DNA of 50,633 nucleotides. Source: Caulobacter sp. GTDB lineage: Bacteria; Pseudomonadota; Alphaproteobacteria; Caulobacterales; Caulobacteraceae. Position numbers and translations under genes: made by a program. The stretch covers positions 1 to 50,633 of the forward strand of contig JAIOXZ010000026.1 of NCBI GenBank assembly GCA_021741355.1, in the 5' to 3' direction. A model generated the notes under the pieces. The model worked only from the letters and a program-made list of their open reading frames with translations. It was not told the origin of the DNA and made no database searches. This document shows, piece by piece, positions 1 to 7,455 of this stretch (positions are counted from its first letter, which is position 1; every line of letters starts with the position of its first letter).

Positions 1-62
1 GGCAGCAGCGGTTCCAGCCGGGCCCACTCCTCGTCGCTGAGCCAGTAAATCTGCTTGGCCAT
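1..62 (-). CDS. IS5-family transposase, N-terminal fragment (runs off the window)
   Basis: Only the first 20 codons are present. They start at an ATG at 62 on the minus strand, and the translation begins MAKQIYWLSDEEWARLEPLL. This W-L-S-D-E-E-W pattern followed by a short Glu-Pro-Leu-Leu-Pro is the usual beginning of DDE transposases of the IS5 family. A purine-rich GGGAG lies 7-8 bases upstream as a ribosome binding site. The rest of the gene lies outside the window; a fragment of another copy's C-terminus is at 50508-50633. Confidence 0.8.
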   Translation of the reverse strand, partial: MAKQIYWLSDEEWARLEPLL

Positions 63-116
63 ATCAACGCTCCCTTCCAGAAGCCTTGAATCAGCAACTC
101 ACAAATCCCGCTAGCC

Positions 117-136
117 CAATTGAGTACGGACCCTAG
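117..136. repeat. Terminal inverted repeat of the left IS copy
   Basis: CAATTGAGTACGGACCCTAG matches the reverse complement of 50495-50514 with one mismatch. It marks the outer border of the element, and the host sequence resumes at 137, directly at the edge of a dispersed palindromic repeat. Confidence 0.75.
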
Positions 137-139
137 GCG

Positions 140-268
140 TGCGTCCTTCGAGCCCCGGACTGGATCCGGGGGGGTTCGCCGCTCCTCAGGATGACGAACG
201 GGGTTGTGCTGCACTAAGGTTCGTCATGGTGAGGAGCGAGCCCTGCGGCGAGCGTCTCGAACCACGCA
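140..268. repeat. Dispersed intergenic repeat, family A, copy 1
   Basis: The element begins with TGCGTCCTTCGAG and ends with GTCTCGAACCACGC. Inside it carries CTCCTCAGGATGACG and CGTCATGGTGAGGAGC as imperfect inverted arms. Two more copies are at 17177-17276 and 49228-49347, both in the opposite orientation. It is non-coding: the open frame running through it (translated VRHGEERALRRASRTT) is the repeat read as protein. It lies between the IS end and the ribosome binding site of the next gene. Similar elements are common between genes in alphaproteobacteria, from general knowledge. Confidence 0.8.
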
Positions 269-281
269 GGGAGTATCCGAC

Positions 282-2015
282 TTGAGACTTGCCCCGATCG
301 CGGCCCTCGCCGGCGCCCTGCTGCTCCTCTCCTGCGCCACCCCGTCGGCCGAGGCGCCGTTCGACATTGTGATCCGGGGCGGCACGGTCTACGACGGCTC
401 CGGCGGCCAGCCGTTCGTCGGCGACGTGGCCATCCGCGGCGACCGGATCGTCGCGGTCGGCCGCAAGCTGCGCGGGGCGCGGCTGACGGAGATCGACGCC
501 ACGGGCCTGGCCGTCTCTCCCGGTTTCATCAACATGCTCAGCTGGGCGACCGAGAGCCTGCTGGCCGACGGCCGCGGCCTGTCCGACCTCAAGCAGGGCG
601 TGACCCTCGAAGTGATGGGCGAGGGCTCATCGATGGGGCCCTGGAACGAGAAGATGCGCCGCCAGGAGACCGAGCGGCAGGGCGACATCAAGTTCCAGGT
701 CACCTGGGCGACGCTCGACGAGTATCTGCGCAAGCTGGAGACAATGGGCATCGCCCAGAACGTCGCCTCGATGGTCGGCGCCGAGACGGTGCGCACCCAT
801 GTGCTGGGCGAGGAGGACGTCGATCCTTCGCCGGCCGAGCTGGCGAAGATGCAGGCGCTGGTGGTGCAGGCGATGGAGGACGGCGCGCTCGGCGTCGGTT
901 CCTCGCTGATCTATGCGCCCGGCAGCTATGCCGACACAGACGAACTGGTCGCGCTGGTCACCGAGGCCGGCCGCTGCGGCGGGATCTACACCAGCCACAT
1001 GCGCAGCGAGGGCAACCGGCTGCTGGAGGCCGTCGACGAGCTGATCGAGATTTCCCGCCGCTCCGGCGCGCCGGCCGAGATCTATCACCTGAAGGCCGCC
1101 GGCAAGGCCAACTGGCACAAGATCGACGCCGCCATCGCGAAGATCGAGGCGGCGCGCGCGTCGGGCCTGCGGATCAGCGCCGACATGTACACCTACACCG
1201 CCGGGTCGACCGGCCTGGACGCCGCCATGCCGACCTGGGTCCAGGCCGGCGGCCGCGAGGCCTGGATCAAGCGGCTGAAGGACCCGCAGACCCGCAAGGA
1301 AGTCATTGCCGAGATGCGCGTCGACAGCCCGGCGTTCGAGAACCTCTACCGGTTCGCGGGCGCCGAGGGGACGCTGCTGGTCGGGTTCCGCAATCCGAAA
1401 CTCAAGCACCTGACCGGCAAGACCCTGGCCCAGGTCGCCGCCGAGCGGAAGGTCAGTCCCGAGGACGCGGCCATCGATCTGGTCATCGAGGACGGCAGCC
1501 GCGTTCAGGTGGTCTATTTCCTGATGAGCGAGGAGAACGTCCGCAAACAGGTCGCCCTGCCGTGGATGAGCTTCGGCTCGGACGCCGCGGCATTGGCGCC
1601 GGAGGGGGTGTTCGCGGGCTCGAGCACCCATCCGCGCGCCTACGGCAATGTCGCCCGGCTGCTCGGCAAGTATGTGCGCGAGGAGAAGGCGCTGACCCTG
1701 GCGGACGCGGTGCGGCGACTGTCGGCCTTGCCGGCGCAGAACCTCGGCCTGCGCGACCGGGGCATGCTCAAGGCAGGCAATTTCGCCGATGTGGTGATCT
1801 TCGACCCGGCGACCGTCGGCGACACGGCCACCTATGAAGCCCCGAAGCAATTCGCGACCGGGGTCCGCTGGGTGCTGGTCAACGGCGGCGTGGCGCTGAA
1901 GGAGGGCGAGCCGACGGCGCTGGCGACGGGCCGGGTGGTCCGCGGCCGCGGCTGGAAAGGCTGGCCCGACGGCGGCTGCCGGGCGACGGCGAGGGACTGG
2001 GCCTGGGCGTGGTGA
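282..2015 (+). CDS. D-aminoacylase / N-acyl-D-amino-acid deacylase family amidohydrolase, lipoprotein
   Basis: A 577-residue amidohydrolase-superfamily protein. I start it at TTG 282 because the frame upstream is repeat A, AGGGAG sits 7 bases before this TTG, and the product then begins with a lipoprotein signal whose lipobox is LLSC (Cys18). The N-terminal beta segment (IVIRGGTVYDGSG, residues 29-41) and the C-terminal return to it (ADVVIFDP, VRWVLVNGGV) are typical of D-aminoacylases and dihydroorotase-like enzymes. The usual metal-binding His-x-His after GFI is absent (GFINMLSW, 81-88), and the usual Cys of GNCG is Glu114 in GEGSS. The later histidines in YTSHMRSEG and EIYHLKAAG are kept, as is the Asp of FGSDAAA. 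Family knowledge suggests hydrolysis of N-acyl-D-amino acids or related amides at the cell envelope, but the altered metal site leaves the substrate open. Confidence 0.8.
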   Translation: MRLAPIAALAGALLLLSCATPSAEAPFDIVIRGGTVYDGSGGQPFVGDVAIRGDRIVAVGRKLRGARLTEIDATGLAVSPGFINMLSWATESLLADGRGLSDLKQGVTLEVMGEGSSMGPWNEKMRRQETERQGDIKFQVTWATLDEYLRKLETMGIAQNVASMVGAETVRTHVLGEEDVDPSPAELAKMQALVVQAMEDGALGVGSSLIYAPGSYADTDELVALVTEAGRCGGIYTSHMRSEGNRLLEAVDELIEISRRSGAPAEIYHLKAAGKANWHKIDAAIAKIEAARASGLRISADMYTYTAGSTGLDAAMPTWVQAGGREAWIKRLKDPQTRKEVIAEMRVDSPAFENLYRFAGAEGTLLVGFRNPKLKHLTGKTLAQVAAERKVSPEDAAIDLVIEDGSRVQVVYFLMSEENVRKQVALPWMSFGSDAAALAPEGVFAGSSTHPRAYGNVARLLGKYVREEKALTLADAVRRLSALPAQNLGLRDRGMLKAGNFADVVIFDPATVGDTATYEAPKQFATGVRWVLVNGGVALKEGEPTALATGRVVRGRGWKGWPDGGCRATARDWAWAW

Positions 2016-2025
2016 CCTGAACGGT

Positions 2026-2135
2026 CCTCCCCAGCTTGCTGGGGAGGGGGACCGCCGGAGGCGGTGGAGGGGAGTACGTGCACCGACTCCCCTCAGTCAG
2101 GCTTCGCCTGACAGCTCCCCACAAGGGTGGGGAGC
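2026..2135. repeat. Dispersed inverted-repeat element, family B, copy 1
   Basis: A hairpin (CCTCCCC-agcttgct-GGGGAGG) opens the element, and a second hairpin built on CTCCCC/GGGGAG closes it at about 2116-2134. It fills the spacer between two convergent genes, the aminoacylase end at 2015 and the permease end at 2143. Likely role: bidirectional transcription stop. Related elements are at 5188, 7247, 11392, 35003 and 44592. Confidence 0.7.
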
Positions 2136-2142
2136 ATCGTCA

Positions 2143-3462
2143 TCAGGCCGGCCGCTTCAACCGCCGCCCCAGCACCACCAGCCCGTACAGCGGAACCGTC
2201 GCCGCGAACGCCCACAGGCTCGGCGCCAGCATGGTCGGGTCGGAGGCCGCCACCACCCAGACCGAGAAGGCCGCGCCGCCCAGCGCCATGGCCCGCGCGG
2301 CGAGGCGCTTGGCCGGGTCGGCGATCTGGCGGGCGAAGCTCACCAGCGCCAGGGCGCACAGGGCGTACATGGCCATGCTCAGATTGACCGCGATGTTGAT
2401 CAGCACCCCGAACTGCTTGCCCAGCGTCGGTGACATGCTGGACGCGATGACCAGCGACATCAGCATGCCGGTCAGAAGCAGGTCGCGGACCGGCGCGCGA
2501 GCCGGATCGGGGCTGGACAGGGCCTTTGGCAGGAATCCGGCCGCCGCGCCGCTGCGCGTGGCCTCGGCCGTCACCAGGATCCAGCCGCCCAGGGTGCCGG
2601 CCGCCTTGAGCATGGCGCAGACCGCGATGATCGCTGCGGCGGTTGGGCCGGCCAGCACGGCGATGGCGTCGGCGAAGGGCGCTGACGATTGGGCCAGCGT
2701 CGCCGCAGGGATCGCGCCCATCATGGCGACCGACGCTGCCACATAGACCACGGCGGCCAGGCCAACGCCGCCGAGCGCCGCTCGCGGAATGTTCCGCTCG
2801 GGATCCCGGACCACGGCGGCGGCCATGCTGGCGCTTTCCAGCCCGAGGAAGGCCCAGAAGATCGGGGCCAGCGAAGCGCCAACGGTCTGGGGCAGCGGTT
2901 TGCCGGTGACGTTCCAGCCCGCCGCGAAGGTGTCGGCGTCGAAAGCCAGCAACGCGAGGACGGTCGCCACGATGATCGGCGCAAGGCCAATCAGCAGGGT
3001 CATTCCGCCCAGGCGCGTAACGGTCCGGGCGCCGATAATGTTGGCCAGGGTCATCAGCCAGATGAACCCGATTGTCGCCCAGACGCCGGCCAGGGGCTCC
3101 TTCAAGGCCGGAATGAAGAAGGACAGGTAGCCGGTGATCGCCAGGGCTATGGCGGGTACGCCGGCCCAGTTGGCCAGCCAGTAGAGGAGCCAGTTGGCGA
3201 AGCCGAAGAAGGGATGCAGGCCCTGCGCCGGATAGTCGACCAGACCGTCCGGCGTTGGCTTGAGGATAGCCAGCAGGGCGAAAACCCCCGCCAGCAGCAT
3301 CGCGCCGGCCGAGGCGATGACCCAGCCGATGATCGTCGAAGAGCCTATGGCCGCGAGGGTGGCCGGCAGCAGGAACACCCCGGAGCCGATCATGTTGCCC
3401 GCCACCAGGACGGTGGCCAGCAAGGGGCCGATGCGCCGCGCGGCGGAGGGAGTGTCTGTCAT
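2143..3462 (-). CDS. APC-superfamily amino acid permease (AdiC/CadB/YjeH-like)
   Basis: A 439-residue, very hydrophobic protein with about twelve membrane segments. The first helix carries GNMIGSGVF (22-30), the broken-helix GSG motif that holds the substrate carboxylate in APC transporters. The second half of the protein keeps the overall layout of basic amino acid/polyamine antiporters. It should move an amino acid across the inner membrane by exchange or proton coupling; the substrate cannot be read from the sequence. I start at ATG 3462 (MTDTPSAARRIG); the frame stays open to 3540 but those residues look non-native. No clear ribosome binding site precedes it. The neighbouring aminoacylase (convergent) could release amino acids that this protein imports, which is inference only. 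Confidence 0.85.
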   Translation of the reverse strand: MTDTPSAARRIGPLLATVLVAGNMIGSGVFLLPATLAAIGSSTIIGWVIASAGAMLLAGVFALLAILKPTPDGLVDYPAQGLHPFFGFANWLLYWLANWAGVPAIALAITGYLSFFIPALKEPLAGVWATIGFIWLMTLANIIGARTVTRLGGMTLLIGLAPIIVATVLALLAFDADTFAAGWNVTGKPLPQTVGASLAPIFWAFLGLESASMAAAVVRDPERNIPRAALGGVGLAAVVYVAASVAMMGAIPAATLAQSSAPFADAIAVLAGPTAAAIIAVCAMLKAAGTLGGWILVTAEATRSGAAAGFLPKALSSPDPARAPVRDLLLTGMLMSLVIASSMSPTLGKQFGVLINIAVNLSMAMYALCALALVSFARQIADPAKRLAARAMALGGAAFSVWVVAASDPTMLAPSLWAFAATVPLYGLVVLGRRLKRPA

Positions 3463-3569
3463 GGGCCGGAGTGGTCCGCAGTTTTCGCGGCCGGTCAACG
3501 ACCGTTGTTCGCTTGACGACCCGCGCCCGGCGCCGCTCAAAGGCTCAGCATCAGATGCGAGAGACCGCC

Positions 3570-4490
3570 ATGAGCTTCGACACGCCCCTGACCCTGGTGG
3601 GTCCCCTGCGCGCGCCGCGCCAGATGCTGCAGGACCAGGAATACGGCGGGCACAGCTCGATCCACGACGACGCCATGGCCGAGAAGCTCGGCTTCCGCGC
3701 CGGGCCGATCGAAGGCCCTACCCACTTCAGCCTGTTCCCGCCACTGCTGGCGAAGATCTGGGGCAACGCCTGGTTTGAGCGCGGCTGCCTGTCGGCCCAC
3801 TACCAGAACATGGTCGTCGAAGGCGAAGAGGTGCGGGCCATCGTCGAGATCCCGCCGGAGGGCGCCACCCGCACCCTGGTTCGCGCCGAGAAGGCCGACG
3901 GCACGCCGGTGCTGGAGGCGTCGGCCAGCCTCGGTCCCGACCACGGCGAGACGCTGCTGGAAGCCCGCATGGCCGGCCTGCGTCCGCCGGGCAAACTGCT
4001 GATTCTCGAAGACCTGTCGGTCGGCCTTAGGGGCGCCGTCGACGAGCTGGTGACCATGGCCCCCGACCAGCATATGGGCGCGCTCTACCCCTTCTCGCTG
4101 AACGAGAAGCTGGCCCGGATCACCGAAAATTCTCCCTGGTACAGCGACGCGGACGCCTCCCCGTGGGGCCGGGCGATCATCCCGCTGGAGATGGTCAGCG
4201 TGCTGGCGGAATACTCCAGCCACAGCGCGAAGTTCCCGGTGAAGGGACCCGCCGTCGGCCTGTTCGCCGACCAGGAGATCCGCATGATCGAGGGGCCGCT
4301 GTTCGTCGGCGAGACCTATCTGATCCGCCGCGAGATCGCCGCCCTGGCCGACAGCCGGCGGACCGAGTCCTACTGGGTCCGCAGCCGGATCTTCGACGCC
4401 TCGGGCACGCGCCAGCTGGCCGAGATGCTGCTGAACCACGCGACACTGAAAGACAGCTACGCCGGCTACGCCGATGCGGCGGCCGGCTGA
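3570..4490 (+). CDS. MaoC/hotdog-fold family protein of unknown function
   Basis: A 306-residue soluble protein. The stretch LGFRAGPIEGPTHFSLFPP (about 40-58) resembles the substrate-tunnel helix of MaoC-like hotdog enzymes, which carry GPI...GMH-type sequences, and a second hotdog-like half seems to follow from about residue 130. The catalytic Asp/His pair of true enoyl-CoA hydratases is not obvious. The start at ATG 3570 (MSFDTPLTLV) follows GAGAGACC. The next gene, a glutathione transferase, starts 26 bases after its stop, so the two are probably co-transcribed. Possible role: binding or hydration of an acyl-CoA or small hydrophobic compound. The function is not established. Confidence 0.65.
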   Translation: MSFDTPLTLVGPLRAPRQMLQDQEYGGHSSIHDDAMAEKLGFRAGPIEGPTHFSLFPPLLAKIWGNAWFERGCLSAHYQNMVVEGEEVRAIVEIPPEGATRTLVRAEKADGTPVLEASASLGPDHGETLLEARMAGLRPPGKLLILEDLSVGLRGAVDELVTMAPDQHMGALYPFSLNEKLARITENSPWYSDADASPWGRAIIPLEMVSVLAEYSSHSAKFPVKGPAVGLFADQEIRMIEGPLFVGETYLIRREIAALADSRRTESYWVRSRIFDASGTRQLAEMLLNHATLKDSYAGYADAAAG

Positions 4491-4516
4491 CTGAAACCAG
4501 AACAGGGAAACGCACC

Positions 4517-5134
4517 ATGAAACTCTACAACTCCATCGGCCCTAACCCGCGCATGGTCCGGATGTTCGCCGCCGAGAAGGGCGTCACACTGCCGACGATC
4601 GAGATCGATCTGTTGGGCGGTGAGAACCGCCAGCCGGCCTATGCCGGCGAGGTCAATGTCGCGGGCCAGACCCCGGCGCTGCAGCTGGCGGACGGCCAGG
4701 TGATCACCGAGATCACGGCCATCTGCGAGTACCTTGAGGAGAAGCACCCGACGCCGTCGCTGATCGGCGCGACGGCCGAGGAGCGGGCGGAAACCCGTAT
4801 GTGGACCCGCCGGATCGACCTCAACGTCTGCGAACCCATGGCCAACGGCTTCCGCGCCTCGGAAGGCCGTGGCCTGTTCGCGCCGCGCATGAAGCTGGTC
4901 GGGGCCGAGGGCGCCGCGGAACTGAAGGCCATCGCGCGCGACCGCCTGCTGTGGCTGGACGGCCAGCTGACCGGCCGCGCCTTCGTCTGCGGCGACCGCA
5001 TCAGCCTGGCGGACATCCTGCTGTTCGCCTTCCTCGACTTCGGCGCCTCCGTCGGCCAGCCGATCCCGGCCGAGGCCGCCTGGGTCACCGCCTGGTTCGA
5101 ACGCATGAAGGCCCGGCCCAGCGCGGCGGCTTAA
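4517..5134 (+). CDS. Glutathione S-transferase family protein
   Basis: A 205-residue cytosolic protein with the two-domain GST plan. The N-terminal thioredoxin-like domain (about 1-80) has MKLYNSIGPNPRMVRMF, a cis-Pro in GQTPAL, and the glutathione-contacting acidic pair in ITEITAICEYLEE. The C-terminal helical domain (about 90-200) includes FVCGDRISLADILLFAFLDF, the N-capping and hydrophobic staple region conserved in GSTs. Ser6 or Asn9 near the N-terminus would be the glutathione-activating residue. It should conjugate or isomerise an electrophile using glutathione. It follows the hotdog-fold gene closely; the start at ATG 4517 has AGGGAAA upstream. Confidence 0.88.
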   Translation: MKLYNSIGPNPRMVRMFAAEKGVTLPTIEIDLLGGENRQPAYAGEVNVAGQTPALQLADGQVITEITAICEYLEEKHPTPSLIGATAEERAETRMWTRRIDLNVCEPMANGFRASEGRGLFAPRMKLVGAEGAAELKAIARDRLLWLDGQLTGRAFVCGDRISLADILLFAFLDFGASVGQPIPAEAAWVTAWFERMKARPSAAA

Positions 5135-5451
5135 GGGCTTCCCCTTCGGGGGCAGGTAATCGCATAGACGAGCGCGCCCACGAAAAGCCCTCCTCCTCGA
5201 TGGAGGAGGGTTGGGTGGTGGTGTGGCCACAGTGTTTGGCGAAGGGCTCAGCAGGGCGCTGGCGCCCAACAGCGCCTTCCCCGTTGCACTGTCGCCGCAC
5301 CTCCATCCCCGGCCCTTCCTCCATCGAGGAGGAAGGGAGACTATCGCGCACTGTCCCCCGCCATACGTGGTTCCCCTGCCCTTGGGGGTGACCAACCATG
5401 TCACAATCGCGCCGGCTGTCTCGTCTTCCCCCTGACACTGGAGCGCCGACC
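5135..5451. other. Non-coding stretch holding a family-B repeat
   Basis: These 317 bases separate the GST gene from a small membrane-protein gene. A weak CCCC-ttc-GGGG hairpin sits just after the GST stop (about 5141-5151). Most of the rest is the inverted-repeat element at 5188-5337. I see no convincing gene, and the short frames inside are repeat sequence. Confidence 0.6.
5188..5337. repeat. Dispersed inverted-repeat element, family B, copy 2
   Basis: Left hairpin CCCTCCTCC-tcgat-GGAGGAGGG (5188-5210) and right hairpin CCTTCCTC-catc-GAGGAGGAAGG (5315-5337) are inverted copies of each other around a roughly 105-bp centre. The centre includes another small palindrome, GGGCGCTGGCGCCC (5254-5267). 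Confidence 0.7.
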
Positions 5452-5838
5452 ATGAACCGCTGGATCACCGCCGTCCTCGCCGTCGTGCTGGGCGCCAATG
5501 GCCTCGCCATGATCGTCGCCCCGCTGCCCTGGTACGACGCCGTGCCGGGCGTGGCGCTGACCGGCGCGTTCAACCCGCACTTCGTGCGCGACATCGGCAT
5601 GGCCTATCTGACCGTGACCCTGGGCCTTGCCTGGTTCAGCTGGCGGCCGGCGCAGGGCTGGCCGGCGCTGGTCTGCGCGGCGGTGTTCCTGCTGCTGCAC
5701 GCCGCGATCCATGTGGGCGACGGGGCCTGCGGCTCCAGCCCGCTCAGCGATTTCGCGCGCGACTTTCCAGGCGTCTTCCTGCCCGCCCTGCTGACCGCCT
5801 GGGTCGCCTGGCGGGCGCGACCTCTCACGGGAGCCTGA
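5452..5838 (+). CDS. Small integral membrane protein, unknown function
   Basis: A 128-residue protein with about four hydrophobic helices (near residues 2-22, 45-62, 66-86 and 100-122). I recognise no enzyme motif. I start at ATG 5452 (MNRWITAVLAVV), preceded by GGAGCG, rather than at 5398, where the first 18 residues look unlike a membrane protein. The stop is 2 bases before the next start, so it is the first gene of a three-gene operon with an AhpD-like protein and an ECF41 sigma factor. It may be a membrane partner in that stress module, for example a DoxX-like quinone or redox protein; this is inference. Confidence 0.7.
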   Translation: MNRWITAVLAVVLGANGLAMIVAPLPWYDAVPGVALTGAFNPHFVRDIGMAYLTVTLGLAWFSWRPAQGWPALVCAAVFLLLHAAIHVGDGACGSSPLSDFARDFPGVFLPALLTAWVAWRARPLTGA

Positions 5839-5840
5839 CC

Positions 5841-6395
5841 ATGCTGAAAGCCTTCTTCCGCGGCCAGATCCGCAAGTTCGAACAGCAGTGGGGCTACGAC
5901 GCCGCCTACATGCACGACCTGCTCGACGCCGGGACCGGGACCTTCTTCCGCTTCAGCTTCCTGCCGGCGCTGGGCCACAGCAAGGACGCCCCGGCGGCGG
6001 CCATGGCGGCCGCGGGCATCGTCGGGACCCTGGCCGAGGACTGCGGTCCCTGCACCCAGATCAGCGTCGATATCGCCACGGCGGGCGGGGTGAAGCCCGA
6101 CGTGCTGCGCGCCATCCTCGCCGGCGACCGGTCGGCGATGGGCGAGACGGCGGCCCTCGGCTACGACTTCGCCCAGGCGGTGCTCGACCGGCATCTCGCC
6201 GACTCCGAAGAGGTCCGCGACGAGATCGTCCGGCGCTGGGGCCGAAAGGCGGTGGTCGCCCTCAGCCTCGCCCTGACCACCGCGCGGATGTATCCCACGC
6301 TGAAGTACGGCCTCGGCCACGGGAAGACCTGCTCCCGGGTGATCGTGGCGGGAGCGCCGGCGCCCTTCCTTCGGCCGGAGTTGATCGCCGCTTGA
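5841..6395 (+). CDS. Carboxymuconolactone decarboxylase/AhpD-like protein with CxxC motif
   Basis: A 184-residue all-helical protein. Cys68 and Cys71 in EDCGPCTQ form the redox CxxC of AhpD-like alkylhydroperoxidases of the carboxymuconolactone decarboxylase superfamily. Ala-rich helices precede the motif and a long helix follows. Expected activity: thiol-dependent peroxide reduction in the cytoplasm. It lies between the membrane protein (2-base gap) and an ECF41 sigma factor that starts inside its stop codon. Family knowledge: ECF41 sigma factors are typically encoded next to carboxymuconolactone decarboxylases, oxidoreductases or epimerases and activate them. This gene is therefore the probable target of the adjacent sigma factor. 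Confidence 0.85.
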   Translation: MLKAFFRGQIRKFEQQWGYDAAYMHDLLDAGTGTFFRFSFLPALGHSKDAPAAAMAAAGIVGTLAEDCGPCTQISVDIATAGGVKPDVLRAILAGDRSAMGETAALGYDFAQAVLDRHLADSEEVRDEIVRRWGRKAVVALSLALTTARMYPTLKYGLGHGKTCSRVIVAGAPAPFLRPELIAA

Positions 6396-7261
6396 CCGAC
6401 CGGACCGCCATCTTCGAGCAGGAGCGGCCCCGCCTCAAGCGGCTGGCCTACCGCATGCTCGGGTCGGTCAGCGAGGCGGAGGATGCGGTGCAGGACGCCT
6501 GGCTTCGCTGGGACCGGGCCGGCGGGGCGGCGGACAATCCCCAGGCCTGGCTGGTCCAGGCGGTCACCCGCCTGTGCCTCGACCGGCTGAAGTCGGCCCG
6601 CGCCCGGCGCGAGACCTATGTCGGCCCCTGGCTGCCCGAACCGCTGATCGAGGAGCCGGGCCTCGACCCGGTCGAGCGGGCCGAGGACGTCTCGGTGGCC
6701 TTCCTGCTGGCGCTGGAGCGGCTCTCGCCGCTCGAACGGGCGGTGTTCCTGCTGCACGACGTGTTCGACCAGGACTACGCGGCCATCGCCGCCGCCCTCG
6801 GCAAGACCGAACCCGCCGTACGCCAGCTGGCCAGCCGCGCGCGGAGCCACGTCCAGGACGCCCGGCCCCGCTTCGTCGTGCCCCAGGATCGCGCCGTCCG
6901 CCTGGCCGCGGCCTTCCTCAACGCCGCCGCCGCCAACGACCTGTCCGGCCTGTCGGCGTTGCTGGCCGAGGACGCGGTGCTGATCTCCGATGGCGGCGGC
7001 AAGCGGCCGGCCGCGCTGCGGCCGATGATCGGGCGCGACGACGTGATGCTGCTGCTCAACGGCCTCTGGAAGCGCAAGGGTTTCCCCGTTCCCGGCGGCA
7101 TCCGTCCGGCGACCATCAACGGCGCGGCCGGGGTGGTCATGACCCTCGACGACGGCTTCCAGACAATGGCCTTCGAGCCCGACGAGACCGGCGAGCGCAT
7201 CGCGGCGATCTACATCATCCGCAATCCCGAGAAGCTGGGACACTTGTTTCCCTCTCCCTGA
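6392..7261 (+). CDS. ECF41-type RNA polymerase sigma factor with SnoaL-like C-terminal domain
   Basis: A 289-residue sigma-70-family factor. Region 2 lies at about 10-75 (LKRLAYRMLGSVSEAEDAVQ), region 4 at about 105-155 (LSPLERAVFLLHDVF, then the helix-turn-helix YAAIAAALGKTEPAVRQLAS), and a C-terminal SnoaL-like domain follows from about 170. That domain carries DGGGK (200-204) and NPEKL (278-282). These match the DGGGK and NPDKL signatures of ECF41 factors, whose C-terminal extension acts as a built-in regulator in place of an anti-sigma factor. The start is TTG 6392, overlapping the TGA of the upstream gene (TTGA), so translation is probably coupled. The last codons (FPSP-stop) lie in a family-B repeat. 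Confidence 0.87.
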   Translation: MTDRTAIFEQERPRLKRLAYRMLGSVSEAEDAVQDAWLRWDRAGGAADNPQAWLVQAVTRLCLDRLKSARARRETYVGPWLPEPLIEEPGLDPVERAEDVSVAFLLALERLSPLERAVFLLHDVFDQDYAAIAAALGKTEPAVRQLASRARSHVQDARPRFVVPQDRAVRLAAAFLNAAAANDLSGLSALLAEDAVLISDGGGKRPAALRPMIGRDDVMLLLNGLWKRKGFPVPGGIRPATINGAAGVVMTLDDGFQTMAFEPDETGERIAAIYIIRNPEKLGHLFPSP

Positions 7262-7404
7262 AGGGAGAGGGAGGGGCCCGGCGCGAAGCGGCGGGAGGGT
7301 GAGGGGTTACGGCGTCGCCAAGCCCGCACAGACCGTAATCCCTCAACCTCCCACCCTGCTCGCAAGCTCGCGGGTGGGCCCTTCCTTCTCCCTCCGGGAG
7401 AAGG
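7247..7404. repeat. Dispersed inverted-repeat element, family B, copy 3
   Basis: Left hairpin CCCTCTCCC-tgaa-GGGAGAGGG (7250-7271) has the sigma-factor stop codon in its loop. Right hairpin CCTTCTCCC-tcc-GGGAGAAGG ends at 7404. Inner sequence has GCAAGCTCGCGGGTGGG-type arms. It separates the ECF41 operon from dnaG and would act as a terminator. Confidence 0.75.
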
Positions 7405-7455
7405 AATATTCGGGCGACTAGCGCTGGACCCTCTCATCCGCGATATGCTGGCCTC

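Larger units (their letters stand above)
1..136 (-). mobile_element. IS5-family insertion sequence, left copy (5' part only)
   Basis: This is the fragment of an insertion sequence cut by the window edge. It holds the transposase start, about 54 bp of leader and a terminal inverted repeat at 117-136 that ends in CTAG. The matching repeat of a second copy sits at 50495-50514 in inverted form with one mismatch (CTAGGGTCCGKACTCAATTG, where K is G or T). The orientation matches that of the copy at the right end of the window. CTAG at both outer edges fits the YTAR-type target of the IS5 group. The family call rests on the N-terminal and C-terminal transposase fragments. Confidence 0.8.

Noticed and set aside
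204..281. Upstream start of the aminoacylase at ATG 204
   Set aside because: The 26 extra residues are the translation of repeat A and would hide the lipoprotein signal.
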